A stretch of 64,000 nt of DNA from Rubricella aquisinus (GTDB lineage: Bacteria > Pseudomonadota > Alphaproteobacteria > Rhodobacterales > Rhodobacteraceae): NCBI RefSeq assembly GCF_014199445.1, contig NZ_JACIJS010000004.1:248001-312000 (forward strand). Direction: 5' to 3'. Numbering within the stretch: the stretch's first letter is position 1; each line of letters opens with the position of its first letter. The notes beneath the pieces are model-generated. The model was not told where the DNA came from and did no database searches. It saw only the letters and a list, made by a program, of their open reading frames with translations. The position numbers were made by a program, and so were the translations under genes. Of the stretch, positions 1 to 9,974 are shown piece by piece.

Positions 1-1
1 C

Positions 2-388
2 GCGGCACGGCTCCGCGCGGGTGGTGTGGCGGTCATCATCGACTATGGCGATTGGGACGGCACTGGCGACACGATACAGGCGCTGCACCAGCACGAGATG
101 ATCCCGCCGCTTACCCGGATCGGGGCGGCGGACCTGACCTCCCATGTCAATTTCTCCCACCTTGCCGCGTGGGCCGCGCCGATGCGGGGCGGGTTCACGA
201 CGCAGGGCGCGTTCCTTGAACGGCTGGGGATCACGGCGCGCGCACAGGCGCTGGCGCGCGCGCCCGACGCTGCGGAACGCATCGCAACCCAGCACCGCCG
301 CTTGACGCATGGCGCGGAAATGGGGACGCTCTTTAAGGTTCTGGCGCTGTGCGATCCTGCACGGCCCGGCCTGCCGGGGTTTGACTGA
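2..388 (+). CDS. SAM-dependent methyltransferase, MidA/NDUFAF7 family (3' part only)
   Basis: The reading frame is open from the window edge, so the N-terminus lies outside. The visible 128 residues carry the C-terminal part of a MidA-type class I methyltransferase: a beta-strand ending IIDYGD, then a HVNFSHLA stretch and the FTTQGAFLERLGI segment usual in this family. In mitochondria NDUFAF7 methylates a complex I subunit; the bacterial role is less certain. The stop is one base before the pgeF ATG, a pairing common in alphaproteobacteria, so the two are probably cotranscribed. The apparent internal GTG at 26 is not the true start. Confidence 0.85.
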   Translation, partial: AARLRAGGVAVIIDYGDWDGTGDTIQALHQHEMIPPLTRIGAADLTSHVNFSHLAAWAAPMRGGFTTQGAFLERLGITARAQALARAPDAAERIATQHRRLTHGAEMGTLFKVLALCDPARPGLPGFD

Positions 389-389
389 T

Positions 390-1139
390 ATGACGCTTGA
401 AATCCTCCAGTCCGATAGTTTGCGCGGGGTGTCGCATGGCTTCTTCACCCGCAAGGGCGGCGCGTCCTCAGGTATTTTCGAGGGGCTGAATTGTGGTCCC
501 GGCTCCAGCGATCTGGAAGATTGCGTGCGGATCAACCGCACCCGCGTGGCAGAGGCGATGGGGCTGCGCCCCGATCAGCTTGTCTCCCTCAATCAGGTGC
601 ATTCGCCCGATGTCGTCACCCTGACGGAGCCGCCCGCGACCCGCCCGGCAGCGGATGCGATGGTCACGAACACGCCGGGCCTTGGCCTTGGCATCCTGAC
701 CGCGGATTGCGCGCCGGTGCTGTTTGCCGACAGGGAGGCGGGCGTTGTGGGGGCGGCGCATTCGGGCTGGAAAGGCGCGTTGACCGGAGTGCTCAGCGCC
801 ACGGTGGAGGCGATGCGCGCCCTTGGCGCACGCGACATCCGGGCCGCTGTTGGCCCGTGCATCGCGCAAGGCTCCTATGAGGTCACGCTCGATTTCCTTG
901 ACCGGTTTCTGGACGAAGACCCGGACTATGACCGCTTCTTCGCCGGGGGGCGCGACGCTGATCATGTGCAATTTGATCTGCCGGGGCTGGTCCTGCACCG
1001 ATTGCGCGACGCAGGGGCAGAGGCCGAATGGATCGGGCGGGACACCTATACCGACCCCGACCGCTTTTATTCCTATCGCCGCACCACCCATAAGGGAGAG
1101 GCCGATTACGGGCGGTTGATCTCTGTCATCAAGGTCTGA
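390..1139 (+). CDS. pgeF: Peptidoglycan editing factor / multicopper-type purine nucleoside oxidase (YfiH/YlmD family)
   Basis: A 249-residue protein of normal length for the family. The three metal-site residues are visible as His71 (NQVHS), Cys107 (LTADC) and His124 (AAHSGWKG), with the following GPCI segment. Members have been reported as polyphenol oxidases, as purine nucleoside phosphorylase/adenosine deaminase-like enzymes, and as a cytoplasmic factor preventing misincorporation of L-Ser into peptidoglycan; which applies here cannot be told. The ATG at 390 is chosen because it follows the upstream stop by one base and matches family length; an ORF extending to 309 overlaps the neighbour. 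The next gene starts two bases after the stop. Confidence 0.92.
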   Translation: MTLEILQSDSLRGVSHGFFTRKGGASSGIFEGLNCGPGSSDLEDCVRINRTRVAEAMGLRPDQLVSLNQVHSPDVVTLTEPPATRPAADAMVTNTPGLGLGILTADCAPVLFADREAGVVGAAHSGWKGALTGVLSATVEAMRALGARDIRAAVGPCIAQGSYEVTLDFLDRFLDEDPDYDRFFAGGRDADHVQFDLPGLVLHRLRDAGAEAEWIGRDTYTDPDRFYSYRRTTHKGEADYGRLISVIKV

Positions 1140-1141
1140 CC

Positions 1142-2275
1142 ATGCTGCATTTCGACGACGCTGAATTCGCCACCCGCCGGGCCAAGGTGACCGACGCCAT
1201 GGAAGAGCGCGGGCTGGATGCCCTGCTGATCTTTGCACCCGAAAGCCAGTATTGGCTGACGGGATATGACACGTTCGGCTACTGCTTTTTCCAGTGTCTG
1301 GTGTTTGCCGAAGGGCGCGCGCATCTGTTGACCCGCTCGGCGGATTTGCGGCAGGCGCAGTTGACGTCCAATATCAGCGACATTCGCGTCTGGCAGGATG
1401 GGACCGATCCGGCGGAGGCCCTTCTGGACATGCTGGCCGATCTGGGGCTCTTGTCCGGGCGGTTTGGGGTGGAGGTGGACACCCACGGGCTGACGGCAAA
1501 GAACTGGCTGCGGATCGCGGGCGCGCTGGGCGCGGATCGGCTCCATGATTGCTCAGAGATGATCCCTGCGTTTCGCCTGACGAAATCGGAGGCCGAATTG
1601 GCCTATGTCCGTGAGGCGGGGCGGCTGTGTGACGCGGCATTCACCGCCGGGGCCGCGCTGATCCAACCGGGCGCGGAGGAGGGCGATATCCTCACTGCGA
1701 TGCAAGGCGCCGTTTTTGCGGGCGGCGGGGATTATCCGGGCAATCCGTTCATCATCGGCTCCGGCGATCACGCGCTTTTGTGCCGCTATGCCACGGGGCG
1801 GCGGACCTTGGCGGCGCGCGATCAAATCACGCTCGAATGGGCAGGCGTCTATCGCCATTACCACGCGGCGGCGATGCGCACCCTGTGCGTGGGGGAGCCG
1901 ACAGCGGTGCATGAGCGGCTGTTCACCGTGGCCACGGATGCCTTGACCGCCTGTGAAGCCGCACTCAAACCCGGCGCGCTGATGCGGGATGTTTACGCGG
2001 AACACGCGCGGATTTTTGATGAGGCGGGGCTGGGCGCGCACCGGTTGGCCGCGTGCGGCTATGCGCTCGGCGCGCGCTACGCGCCAAGCTGGATGGAGCC
2101 GCAGATGTTTCACGCGGGCTCCGATCAGGTGATCGGGGCAGGGCAAGTCTATTTCCTGCATATGATCCTGATGGACAGTGAAACGGGTGCCGCGATGTGC
2201 CCCGGACGCTCCTCCATCGTGACGGAGGGCGGGATTGAGCCCTTGTCCCGTTTGCCGCTCGGCCTGACGGTGTGA
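1142..2275 (+). CDS. M24 'pita-bread' fold hydrolase, creatinase/DoeA-like, no metal ligands
   Basis: A 377-residue protein with a creatinase-type N-terminal domain (about residues 8-140) and a C-terminal M24 domain (about 150-370). Relative to methionine aminopeptidase and prolidase, the usual Asp-Asp-His-Glu-Glu ligands are replaced: the first Asp position reads Glu (ITLEW), the second Ala (YHAAAMRT), the His position Tyr (CGYALG), and the two Glu positions His and Gly (VYFLHM; CPGRSS). Loss of metal ligands is known in creatinase and ectoine hydrolase, which act on non-peptide C-N bonds, so a generic 'Xaa-Pro peptidase' label is likely wrong. It sits between pgeF and a lipoprotein gene with which it shares a TGATG junction. 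The substrate is unknown. Confidence 0.8.
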   Translation: MLHFDDAEFATRRAKVTDAMEERGLDALLIFAPESQYWLTGYDTFGYCFFQCLVFAEGRAHLLTRSADLRQAQLTSNISDIRVWQDGTDPAEALLDMLADLGLLSGRFGVEVDTHGLTAKNWLRIAGALGADRLHDCSEMIPAFRLTKSEAELAYVREAGRLCDAAFTAGAALIQPGAEEGDILTAMQGAVFAGGGDYPGNPFIIGSGDHALLCRYATGRRTLAARDQITLEWAGVYRHYHAAAMRTLCVGEPTAVHERLFTVATDALTACEAALKPGALMRDVYAEHARIFDEAGLGAHRLAACGYALGARYAPSWMEPQMFHAGSDQVIGAGQVYFLHMILMDSETGAAMCPGRSSIVTEGGIEPLSRLPLGLTV

Positions 2276-2727
2276 TGCGCGCAATCATTGTTCTTGCCCT
2301 TGTGCTGCTGGCCGCTTGCACGCCACCGCCCGCAGCATCGACCCGCGTCGTCGGGCTGGGGGACCGGGTCGTGGCGATTGTTGATGTCGATGATGGGTTC
2401 GCCCCGGCCCTATCACAGGTGATCGAAGATCAGGTCGTGCGGTTGCTGGGGCCGGACCTGACCGCCGAGGCTTTCGTCTCAGCCCGCGAAGCGTTTGTGA
2501 TGGTCGGCACGCTTGACCGGGCGGAGCGGGCGGATGGGGCGACGGTGCTGAGCATGGTCTGGACCGTGGACCGCCCGCGCGGCGGATTGCCGTTTTCCTT
2601 CACCGTGTCGGTTGTGCCGGAGGTGCGCGACGGCCGTGTGACGCGCGCGGAAATCCGCGGGCTGGCGTGGCTGTCCGCGTTTGATTTCATGGCGCATCCG
2701 CAGGTGCAGGCCGCACTCGCGCGCTAA
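2275..2727 (+). CDS. Small lipoprotein of unknown function
   Basis: About 150 residues. The N-terminus is a lipoprotein signal: Met-Arg, a hydrophobic run, then the lipobox LAAC with the lipidated Cys at residue 15. The mature part is a proline-rich linker followed by a beta-rich domain without a motif I recognise. The ATG shares its A with the upstream TGA, so it is translationally coupled to the M24 gene. It is probably anchored to the outer membrane facing the periplasm. The four-gene rightward run ends here, against a convergent Lrp gene three bases away. Confidence 0.75.
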   Translation: MRAIIVLALVLLAACTPPPAASTRVVGLGDRVVAIVDVDDGFAPALSQVIEDQVVRLLGPDLTAEAFVSAREAFVMVGTLDRAERADGATVLSMVWTVDRPRGGLPFSFTVSVVPEVRDGRVTRAEIRGLAWLSAFDFMAHPQVQAALAR

Positions 2728-2730
2728 GGA

Positions 2731-3231
2731 TCAGTCGTCGTCGCTGATCCGCGATTCTAGCACGTCGAAAGGCACGCCCGGCTCTTCCTTGCCGTTGCGG
2801 ATCACGAGGCTCGTCTTGACGCTCGCGACATTGGGCGCGGCGGTCAATTCGCCCGTCAGGAAGCTTTGGAAACTCGACAGGTCGGGGGCCACGCATTTGA
2901 GGATGAAATCAATCTCTCCGTTGAGCATGTGGCATTCGCGCACAAGCGGCCACGCGCGGACGCGATCCTCAAAGGCGCTGAGATCGGCTTCGGCCTGACT
3001 GCGCAGCGACACCATCGCAAACACCGTGACCTCAAAGCCCAATTCGCGGGCATTTACCCGCGCATGATAGGAATGGATAAAGCCCGTTTCCTCCAGCGCG
3101 CGCACCCGGCGCAGGCAGGGCGGTGCGGAAATACCCACCCGGCGGGAGAGTTCCACATTGGTCATTCGCCCATCGGCCTGCAATTCGGCGAGGATCTTGC
3201 GGTCGATAGGATCAAGTTTAATGCCGGGCAT
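2731..3231 (-). CDS. Lrp/AsnC family transcriptional regulator
   Basis: A 166-residue protein starting with an AsnC-type helix-turn-helix (LDPIDRKILAELQADGRM, then ELSRRVGISAPPCLRRVRALE), followed by the RAM ligand domain (about residues 70-150). Such proteins bind amino acids and act as octameric regulators. It is transcribed away from the 2OG oxygenase gene across a 183-bp intergenic region with a strong inverted repeat, so that oxygenase and its own gene are natural targets. The effector cannot be read from the sequence. Confidence 0.93.
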   Translation of the reverse strand: MPGIKLDPIDRKILAELQADGRMTNVELSRRVGISAPPCLRRVRALEETGFIHSYHARVNARELGFEVTVFAMVSLRSQAEADLSAFEDRVRAWPLVRECHMLNGEIDFILKCVAPDLSSFQSFLTGELTAAPNVASVKTSLVIRNGKEEPGVPFDVLESRISDDD

Positions 3232-3299
3232 GGGGATCAGATTAACCTCTGTCGATTTTCATTAGTTAGCCGCATCCATAGATTTCCCGCAAGAATATT

Positions 3300-3353
3300 T
3301 CAAGATAGCGACATATTTTTTCCCGTCGGCGGGAAAACGGCGATCTATCTTGA
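3300..3353. promoter_or_regulatory. Nested inverted repeat between the Lrp-type and oxygenase genes
   Basis: TCAAGATAG at 3300-3308 is the perfect reverse complement of CTATCTTGA at 3345-3353. Inside is a second perfect repeat, TTTTCCCG (3318-3325), loop TCGG, CGGGAAAA (3330-3337). The segment lies in the AT-richer middle of the divergent intergenic region, 62 bp before the oxygenase start. It could be an operator for the neighbouring Lrp protein or a leader hairpin; the sequence does not decide. Confidence 0.5.
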
Positions 3354-3414
3354 CCCGCCCGGTTTGTCACGCGACATAAGGTTTAAAATCAAAGGAAAGA
3401 GCGGAGAAAGCGAT

Positions 3415-4080
3415 ATGAGCCGAGTGGATGAGATCAAGCGCAGCGTGATTGCCTCTTTCAAGGCAGGCAAACAGGGCGAGGAGCCCTATCGCCATTGGAA
3501 CCTGACCGATGTGTTGCCGCAGGACGTGATGGAGGAGGTCCGCGATCTGCCCTTCCCGGCACCCGATCTGGAGGTCGAGGGCGGCACACGAGAGGCCAAC
3601 AACAAGACCCGCCGCTATTTTGACGCGGAGAGCACCGCACAATTCCCCGTCGCCGCAGAGGTGGCCGAGGCGCTGCAATCGCCCGAGATGATCGCAGCGG
3701 TCGAAGAGATCTATGACACCGATCTGACCGACACCTATCTGCGCATTGAATACGCGCAGGATACGCAAGGGTTCTGGCTTCAGCCGCACACGGATATTGG
3801 CGTGAAGAAATTTACCTTCCTTCTGTATCTGTCGGATGGGGAGGGGCATGAAAATCTTGGCACCGATATTTATGCCGATGCGGATACCCATGTGGGCCGG
3901 TCGCCATTCGCGCCGAATGCGGCGATGATCTTTGTCCCCTCGGACAAGACATGGCACGGGTTTGAGCCGCGAGAGATCAAGGGCATCCGCAAATCCCTGA
4001 TCGTGAACTATGTCACGAAAGACTGGCGCGCCGTCGAACAGCTCGCCTTCCCGGGGCAATTCGTCAAAACGGCCGCATAA
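3415..4080 (+). CDS. 2-oxoglutarate/Fe(II)-dependent oxygenase
   Basis: A 221-residue protein with a jelly-roll oxygenase core. The iron triad is His125, Asp127 (PHTDIG) and His181 (TWHGF); Arg192-Lys193 (GIRKSLIVNY) provides the 2-oxoglutarate carboxylate contact. Related proteins hydroxylate small molecules or sit in surface-sugar loci; the substrate is not evident. The ATG at 3415 is preceded by GGAGAAAG; the longer frame upstream overlaps the Lrp gene and is rejected. It is divergent from the Lrp gene and monocistronic, followed by a hairpin at 4143. Confidence 0.85.
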   Translation: MSRVDEIKRSVIASFKAGKQGEEPYRHWNLTDVLPQDVMEEVRDLPFPAPDLEVEGGTREANNKTRRYFDAESTAQFPVAAEVAEALQSPEMIAAVEEIYDTDLTDTYLRIEYAQDTQGFWLQPHTDIGVKKFTFLLYLSDGEGHENLGTDIYADADTHVGRSPFAPNAAMIFVPSDKTWHGFEPREIKGIRKSLIVNYVTKDWRAVEQLAFPGQFVKTAA

Positions 4081-4142
4081 CTGGTCAAGGGGCGCGCTCC
4101 CGCACGTCGGCTGCGCCTCCCTTTGGGGTGAGGGCGAAAGAC

Positions 4143-4163
4143 AAACGCTGCGGGGCAGCGTTT
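4143..4163 (+). terminator. Hairpin downstream of the oxygenase gene
   Basis: AAACGCTGC (4143-4151) and GCAGCGTTT (4155-4163) form a perfect 9-bp stem with a 3-nt loop, 62 bp after the oxygenase stop. No long T-tract follows beyond the stem's own TTT, so termination is plausible but not proven. Confidence 0.5.
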
Positions 4164-4203
4164 GCGCCCGAACGCGCGGAATGAAATGAAGCGCCGGGAA
4201 AGG

Positions 4204-4350
4204 CCGGCGCTGCGCGCCGGTTTAAGATTGCGCTGAGGTGTTTGAGGAACAGGTCTGTTCCTCAAATCACCGTCTCAATTGTGGGTGTCACGCTTCGCCC
4301 GCGCGTCAAGGCCGCTCGTTCCTCGGACCTTGACCCACGGCCGAATCGCG
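4204..4350. repeat. Structured dispersed repeat, copy A
   Basis: The core, 4224-4350 (127 bp), matches 45549-45675 in the same orientation with equal length and, by hand count, 8 mismatches. It contains GAGGAACA-GGTC-TGTTCCTC (4243-4262), a perfect 8-bp hairpin whose loop differs between copies while the stem does not, and a second element with GTGGGT (4281-4286) opposite ACCCAC (4333-4338) enclosing GTCAAGG/CCTTGAC. A GC-rich hairpin CCGGCGC-TGC-GCGCCGG (4204-4220) precedes the core; copy B has a hairpin with the same TGC loop but a different stem. It lies in a 273-bp gap, three bases beyond the stop of the leftward ELM1-like gene. Confidence 0.8.
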
Positions 4351-4353
4351 GGA

Positions 4354-5298
4354 CTAGGCTCCTTTGAAACGGCGCGCGATTTCGGTAGCGATTTCGCCAG
4401 AGGCATCGACACGCTCTGTCTGAAACGGGGTTGCCGGGCCATCGAGGGTGCGCAGCGCCCCGCGCGCCTCCATCCGGTCGAGAAACCGGGTGAGTTTCGC
4501 CTGCAACCGGTCCGGGCGAAACACATGGAGCGGCGCGCCGGACAGGCATGCCTCAGACACCATGTTATGGCTATCGCCCGTGACGATAAGCTGATCGGCG
4601 GTGGTCAGCACCTCAAGATACGGGTTCGCCCCACTGCCATTCCAATACCATGCATTGGGCAGTGCCGCGCGGATCGCCTTGGCCAAGGCATCGGGCGTGC
4701 GGCGCGACGGGACGACCATAGCCTGCTGCCCGCCCACGCCAGCCGCGATTGCGGCGGCACATTTCTGAGCATGGGCGCCATCATACGTCACCGATCCCGA
4801 ATCGCCGCCGAGGATCACGCCGATCCGAGGCGCCTGCAGCGCGGCGAAGCGCGCCTTGCCGCTGTCGGACGCTTTGTTCAGCACATCTTGAGTAAAGGGA
4901 TGCGGGCCGGTATCGGTGCAAAACACATTCGCCCCTGCGATATCGTCATGCACAGGCGCCCAGATCAGATCAATCGCCCGGTCCATGATCCGTGGATTTT
5001 TCAAGAACACGGTGAAGGTTGCCGGATGCGCCCGTTTGATCGCCCGCAGATACGGGACCGTCCGGCGGCCCGACGCGATCACAAGTGCCGGAAAAGGCGG
5101 GGCAATGGGGCTGCCCGCCCGGCTGGGGTGGTCCCGTGGCGGCACCGGGCCGCGCGGGCTGAACCAATCCCAAGGGGCGCTCGGTGCCACCACGCGCTCC
5201 TCCACATGGTGCGACAAGCGCCGCGCCACGCCGCGGCATTGCACCAGATCGCCGATCTTTCCATCGGTGATCACCCAAATGTGCGCATCCCCTAGCAT
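4354..5298 (-). CDS. ELM1/GtrOC1-family protein (mitochondrial-fission ELM1-like)
   Basis: About 314 residues with the ELM1 pattern: N-terminal VITDGKIGDLVQCRGVA, central VILGGDSGSVTYD, and a C-terminal glycosyltransferase-like half with the VTGDSHNMVSEA motif. Bacterial members are common in Rhodobacterales and resemble GT-B glycosyltransferases; their activity has not been established as far as I know. The ATG at 5298 is preferred because GGAGG lies four bases upstream; an ATG at 5310 is also in frame. It is divergent from trxB with a 55-bp gap, and its 3' end abuts repeat copy A. Confidence 0.85.
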   Translation of the reverse strand: MLGDAHIWVITDGKIGDLVQCRGVARRLSHHVEERVVAPSAPWDWFSPRGPVPPRDHPSRAGSPIAPPFPALVIASGRRTVPYLRAIKRAHPATFTVFLKNPRIMDRAIDLIWAPVHDDIAGANVFCTDTGPHPFTQDVLNKASDSGKARFAALQAPRIGVILGGDSGSVTYDGAHAQKCAAAIAAGVGGQQAMVVPSRRTPDALAKAIRAALPNAWYWNGSGANPYLEVLTTADQLIVTGDSHNMVSEACLSGAPLHVFRPDRLQAKLTRFLDRMEARGALRTLDGPATPFQTERVDASGEIATEIARRFKGA

Positions 5299-5323
5299 CC
5301 TGCCTCCCATGGGCCTTATATAG

Positions 5324-7059
<1,736 letters not shown>

Positions 7060-7085
7060 CGCGGCCAAGTGCCTCTTTTTTCCCA

Positions 7086-7144
7086 AAATACCTCCCGCCG
7101 GAGGCTTCCACAGCAGCCGTTGGAGCCTCCGGCGGGAGGTATTT
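7086..7144. terminator. Bidirectional terminator, 21-bp perfect stem
   Basis: The 21 bases at 7086-7106 (AAATACCTCCCGCC then GGAGGCT) are perfectly complementary to 7124-7144, with a 17-nt loop. T-rich DNA precedes the left arm and A-rich DNA follows the right arm, as expected for termination of both convergent glycosyltransferase genes. A related half-element is at 45717. Confidence 0.85.
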
Positions 7145-7158
7145 GACGAAAAAAGAAA

Positions 7159-7962
7159 TCAGTCGTAGCCGCGATATCCGACCCGATCATGGGAAAAGAT
7201 GCCGGGGCCCTGCGCGATCCTGAATGCCTGCGCGCGCCACCAGCGGCTGTTGAGTTCCATCTCAAGGTTTTTGTGCCCGTTGATCCGGCGACGGGTCGGG
7301 GTCTGATCGGCTTTTGCGATGATCACGTCGTTGAAGAAATCGCGGCGCAAAAGGCAGGGATTGTTGCTCCATGTTTGCCACCGGGATGTCGTCATATTCC
7401 AGCCCGGTGCGATTTCTTGAAGGGCGAAGGGCGCGCGTTGGGCCGCATCCTCGAACAAGCGGATGCCGCGGGCGGCCATGCGGCGCGCCTTGAACGGGCG
7501 CAGGATACGGCGAAGCCGGGCCGTCATGGTGTCGGCACCTTCCGGGAAAAAGGCATGGTATTTTGCCTGAAAAAACGGCTCACCCGGCTCTTTCCGGCTG
7601 CGCAGCATCACGATATCGGCCTGTCCGGTGTCGATCAGGGATCGCGCGTGGGCAAGTTCGCTTGCCGTGGTCTCAGGCGATGTAATGATCTGGAAGTCGT
7701 TTTCATTGGGCAGGATCAAGTCTGTGCGCATCGCGCGCCCCAGCGCCTGAAACCCGCCGAAAATGCCCAGATTTTCGCGGCTGGTCGCCACCTCATAGCC
7801 CGCATTGCGCGCAACCGCGACGCTGTCGGCATCGCCCTCCTGTACGAAGACGAGGCGCTGATCCACCAGCGGCCACAGCCCGCCCGCTTCATGGCTCTGC
7901 AAGGTCCGATCCAGATTGGCCGGGGAGCGCCATGTCAGAACACCGATGCCAAGGCTGCTCAT
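7159..7962 (-). CDS. Glycosyltransferase, family 2-like
   Basis: 267 residues with an N-terminal nucleotide-sugar fold (IGVLTWRSPANLDRTLQSH) and the ENLGIFGGFQALGRAM segment typical of GT2 proteins, followed by an acidic LPNENDFQI in the DxD position and a C-terminal part rich in Arg and Trp. Target unknown. It is convergent with the upstream glycosyltransferase and divergent from sat-cysC (110-bp gap). Confidence 0.75.
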   Translation of the reverse strand: MSSLGIGVLTWRSPANLDRTLQSHEAGGLWPLVDQRLVFVQEGDADSVAVARNAGYEVATSRENLGIFGGFQALGRAMRTDLILPNENDFQIITSPETTASELAHARSLIDTGQADIVMLRSRKEPGEPFFQAKYHAFFPEGADTMTARLRRILRPFKARRMAARGIRLFEDAAQRAPFALQEIAPGWNMTTSRWQTWSNNPCLLRRDFFNDVIIAKADQTPTRRRINGHKNLEMELNSRWWRAQAFRIAQGPGIFSHDRVGYRGYD

Positions 7963-8072
7963 GGACAGAAACCTTCATTTAAGCTGCACTGCAACATTGC
8001 TTTTTCACAAGAGATCGGCCATGAGGCCCGCATCACCAATTCCACTCTGTAGAAAAACCCAGGCCCGCTGTC

Positions 8073-9776
8073 ATGAACCTCGCCCACGCCCCTCTCCCAG
8101 AACTCTACGTCTCCCCCGATAGCGCATCCAAGCTCAAGCTGGAAGCGGCTGATCTGCCGTCATGGGATTTGACCGCACGGCAGGTCTGCGATCTGGAGCT
8201 GTTGATGAATGGCGGGTTCAACCCGTTGCGCGGCTTTTTGAGTGAGGCGGATTACGACAGCGTGGTCGAAACGATGCGCCTGACGGATGGGTCGCTGTGG
8301 CCGATGCCGATCACGCTCGATGTGACGGAGAAATTCGCCGAAGGTGTTGCGCCCGGTCAGGATATCGCCCTGCGTGACCCGGAAGGGGTGATCCTCGCGA
8401 TCCTCTCGGTCTCCGACAAATGGGTGCCGAACAAGGCGCGCGAGGCGGAGAAGGTGTTTGGCGCTGACGATCTGGCGCATCCGGCGGTGAACTATCTGCA
8501 TAACGTTGCGGGCAAGGTGTATCTTGGCGGGCCGATCACCGGCATTCAGCCGCCCGTGCATTACGACTACCGCGCCCGGCGCGACACGCCGAACGAGCTG
8601 CGCGCCTTTTTCCGCAAGATGGGCTGGCATCGGGTTGTGGCCTTCCAGACCCGCAATCCGTTGCACCGCGCGCATCAGGAACTGACCTTCCGCGCCGCGC
8701 GGGAGGCACAGGCAAACCTGTTGATCCATCCCGTCGTCGGCATGACCAAGCCTGGCGATATCGACCATTTCACCCGCGTGCGCTGCTATGAGGCGGTGCT
8801 GGACAAATATCCGGCCTCGACCACCTCCCTCAGCCTGTTGAACCTTGCCATGCGCATGGCAGGCCCGCGGGAGGCCGTGTGGCACGGGATCATCCGCAAG
8901 AACCACGGCTGCACCCATTTCATCGTGGGCCGCGATCACGCCGGACCGGGCAAAAACAGTCAGGGCGAGGATTTCTACGGCCCCTATGACGCGCAGGACA
9001 TGTTCAAGGCGCATCAGGACGAGATCGGCATCGAAATGGTCGATTTCAAACACATGGTCTGGGTGTCGGAGCGGGCGGAATATCAGCCCATCGACGAGGT
9101 GCAGGAGGGGCACACGGTGCTCAACATCTCCGGCACGGAACTGCGCCGCCGCCTGCAAGAAGGGCTGGAAATCCCTGAATGGTTCTCCTTCCCCGAAGTG
9201 GTCGCGGAATTGCGCCGCACCAAGCCCGCACGCTCAAAGCAGGGCTTCACGCTGTTTTTCACGGGCCTCTCCGGCTCCGGTAAATCCACGATTGCGAATG
9301 CGGTCATGGTCAAGCTGATGGAGATGGGCGGCCGCCCGGTGACGCTGCTCGACGGTGACATCGTGCGCAAAAACCTGTCTTCCGAACTGGGCTTCTCCAA
9401 GGAGCACCGCGATCTGAACATCCGCCGGATCGGTTATGTCGCGTCCGAGATCACAAAGAATGGCGGGATTGCGATCTGCGCACCCATTGCGCCCTACACC
9501 GCCACCCGCCGCGCCGTGCGTGAGGAGATCGAAGCGTTTGGCGCGTTCGTCGAAATCCATGTCGCGACCTCCCTTGAGGAATGCGAAAAGCGGGATCGCA
9601 AAGGGCTCTATAAGCTCGCGCGCGAAGGCAAGATCAAGGAATTCACCGGTATCTCTGACCCTTACGAGGCGCCCGAAAATCCCGAACTGCGCCTTGATAC
9701 CGCCGGGCTTGAGGTGGATTACTGCGCGCAACAGGTGATCCTGAAGCTCGAAAGCCTTGGCCTGATCGCGGCGTAA
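8073..9776 (+). CDS. Bifunctional sulfate adenylyltransferase / adenylylsulfate kinase (Sat-CysC)
   Basis: A 567-residue fusion catalysing the first two steps of sulfate activation: ATP + sulfate to APS, then APS + ATP to PAPS. The ATP sulfurylase part has QTRNPLHRAH (192-201) and GRDHAGPG (about 287-294). The C-terminal APS kinase has the P-loop GLSGSGKST (about 398-406), LLDGDIVRKNL and the FTGISDPYEAP segment. It is the homomeric ATP sulfurylase type, not CysDN. It faces a SulP transporter that could supply sulfate. The start follows a short untranslated stretch without an obvious strong ribosome site. Confidence 0.95.
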   Translation: MNLAHAPLPELYVSPDSASKLKLEAADLPSWDLTARQVCDLELLMNGGFNPLRGFLSEADYDSVVETMRLTDGSLWPMPITLDVTEKFAEGVAPGQDIALRDPEGVILAILSVSDKWVPNKAREAEKVFGADDLAHPAVNYLHNVAGKVYLGGPITGIQPPVHYDYRARRDTPNELRAFFRKMGWHRVVAFQTRNPLHRAHQELTFRAAREAQANLLIHPVVGMTKPGDIDHFTRVRCYEAVLDKYPASTTSLSLLNLAMRMAGPREAVWHGIIRKNHGCTHFIVGRDHAGPGKNSQGEDFYGPYDAQDMFKAHQDEIGIEMVDFKHMVWVSERAEYQPIDEVQEGHTVLNISGTELRRRLQEGLEIPEWFSFPEVVAELRRTKPARSKQGFTLFFTGLSGSGKSTIANAVMVKLMEMGGRPVTLLDGDIVRKNLSSELGFSKEHRDLNIRRIGYVASEITKNGGIAICAPIAPYTATRRAVREEIEAFGAFVEIHVATSLEECEKRDRKGLYKLAREGKIKEFTGISDPYEAPENPELRLDTAGLEVDYCAQQVILKLESLGLIAA

Positions 9777-9833
9777 GCGAAGCGACAGAACTGGTTTGGC
9801 CAAGACGCGCTTGAGTAGTGCCTTGGGACAACA

Positions 9834-9926
9834 CGGGCGGCATTTATCTGCCGCCCGAAGTGTTTGGTCTTGATGGTGGGGTGTCCATCGGCGGGCGGGA
9901 CACAGGGTGCATGACGCCCCAAACAC
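9834..9926. terminator. Hairpins between sat-cysC and the SulP gene
   Basis: The 198-bp convergent gap holds CGGGCGGCA/TGCCGCCCG (9834-9842 and 9849-9857; 6-nt loop), GTGTTTGG/CCAAACAC (9860-9867 and 9919-9926) and, inside the latter, GTGTCC/GGACAC. No clear T-tract follows any stem. A two-way termination region is the simplest reading. Confidence 0.5.
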
Positions 9927-9974
9927 CATAGCTTTCCCATCAGGCAATCGGCACCGTTACGCGCGGGGATCAGA

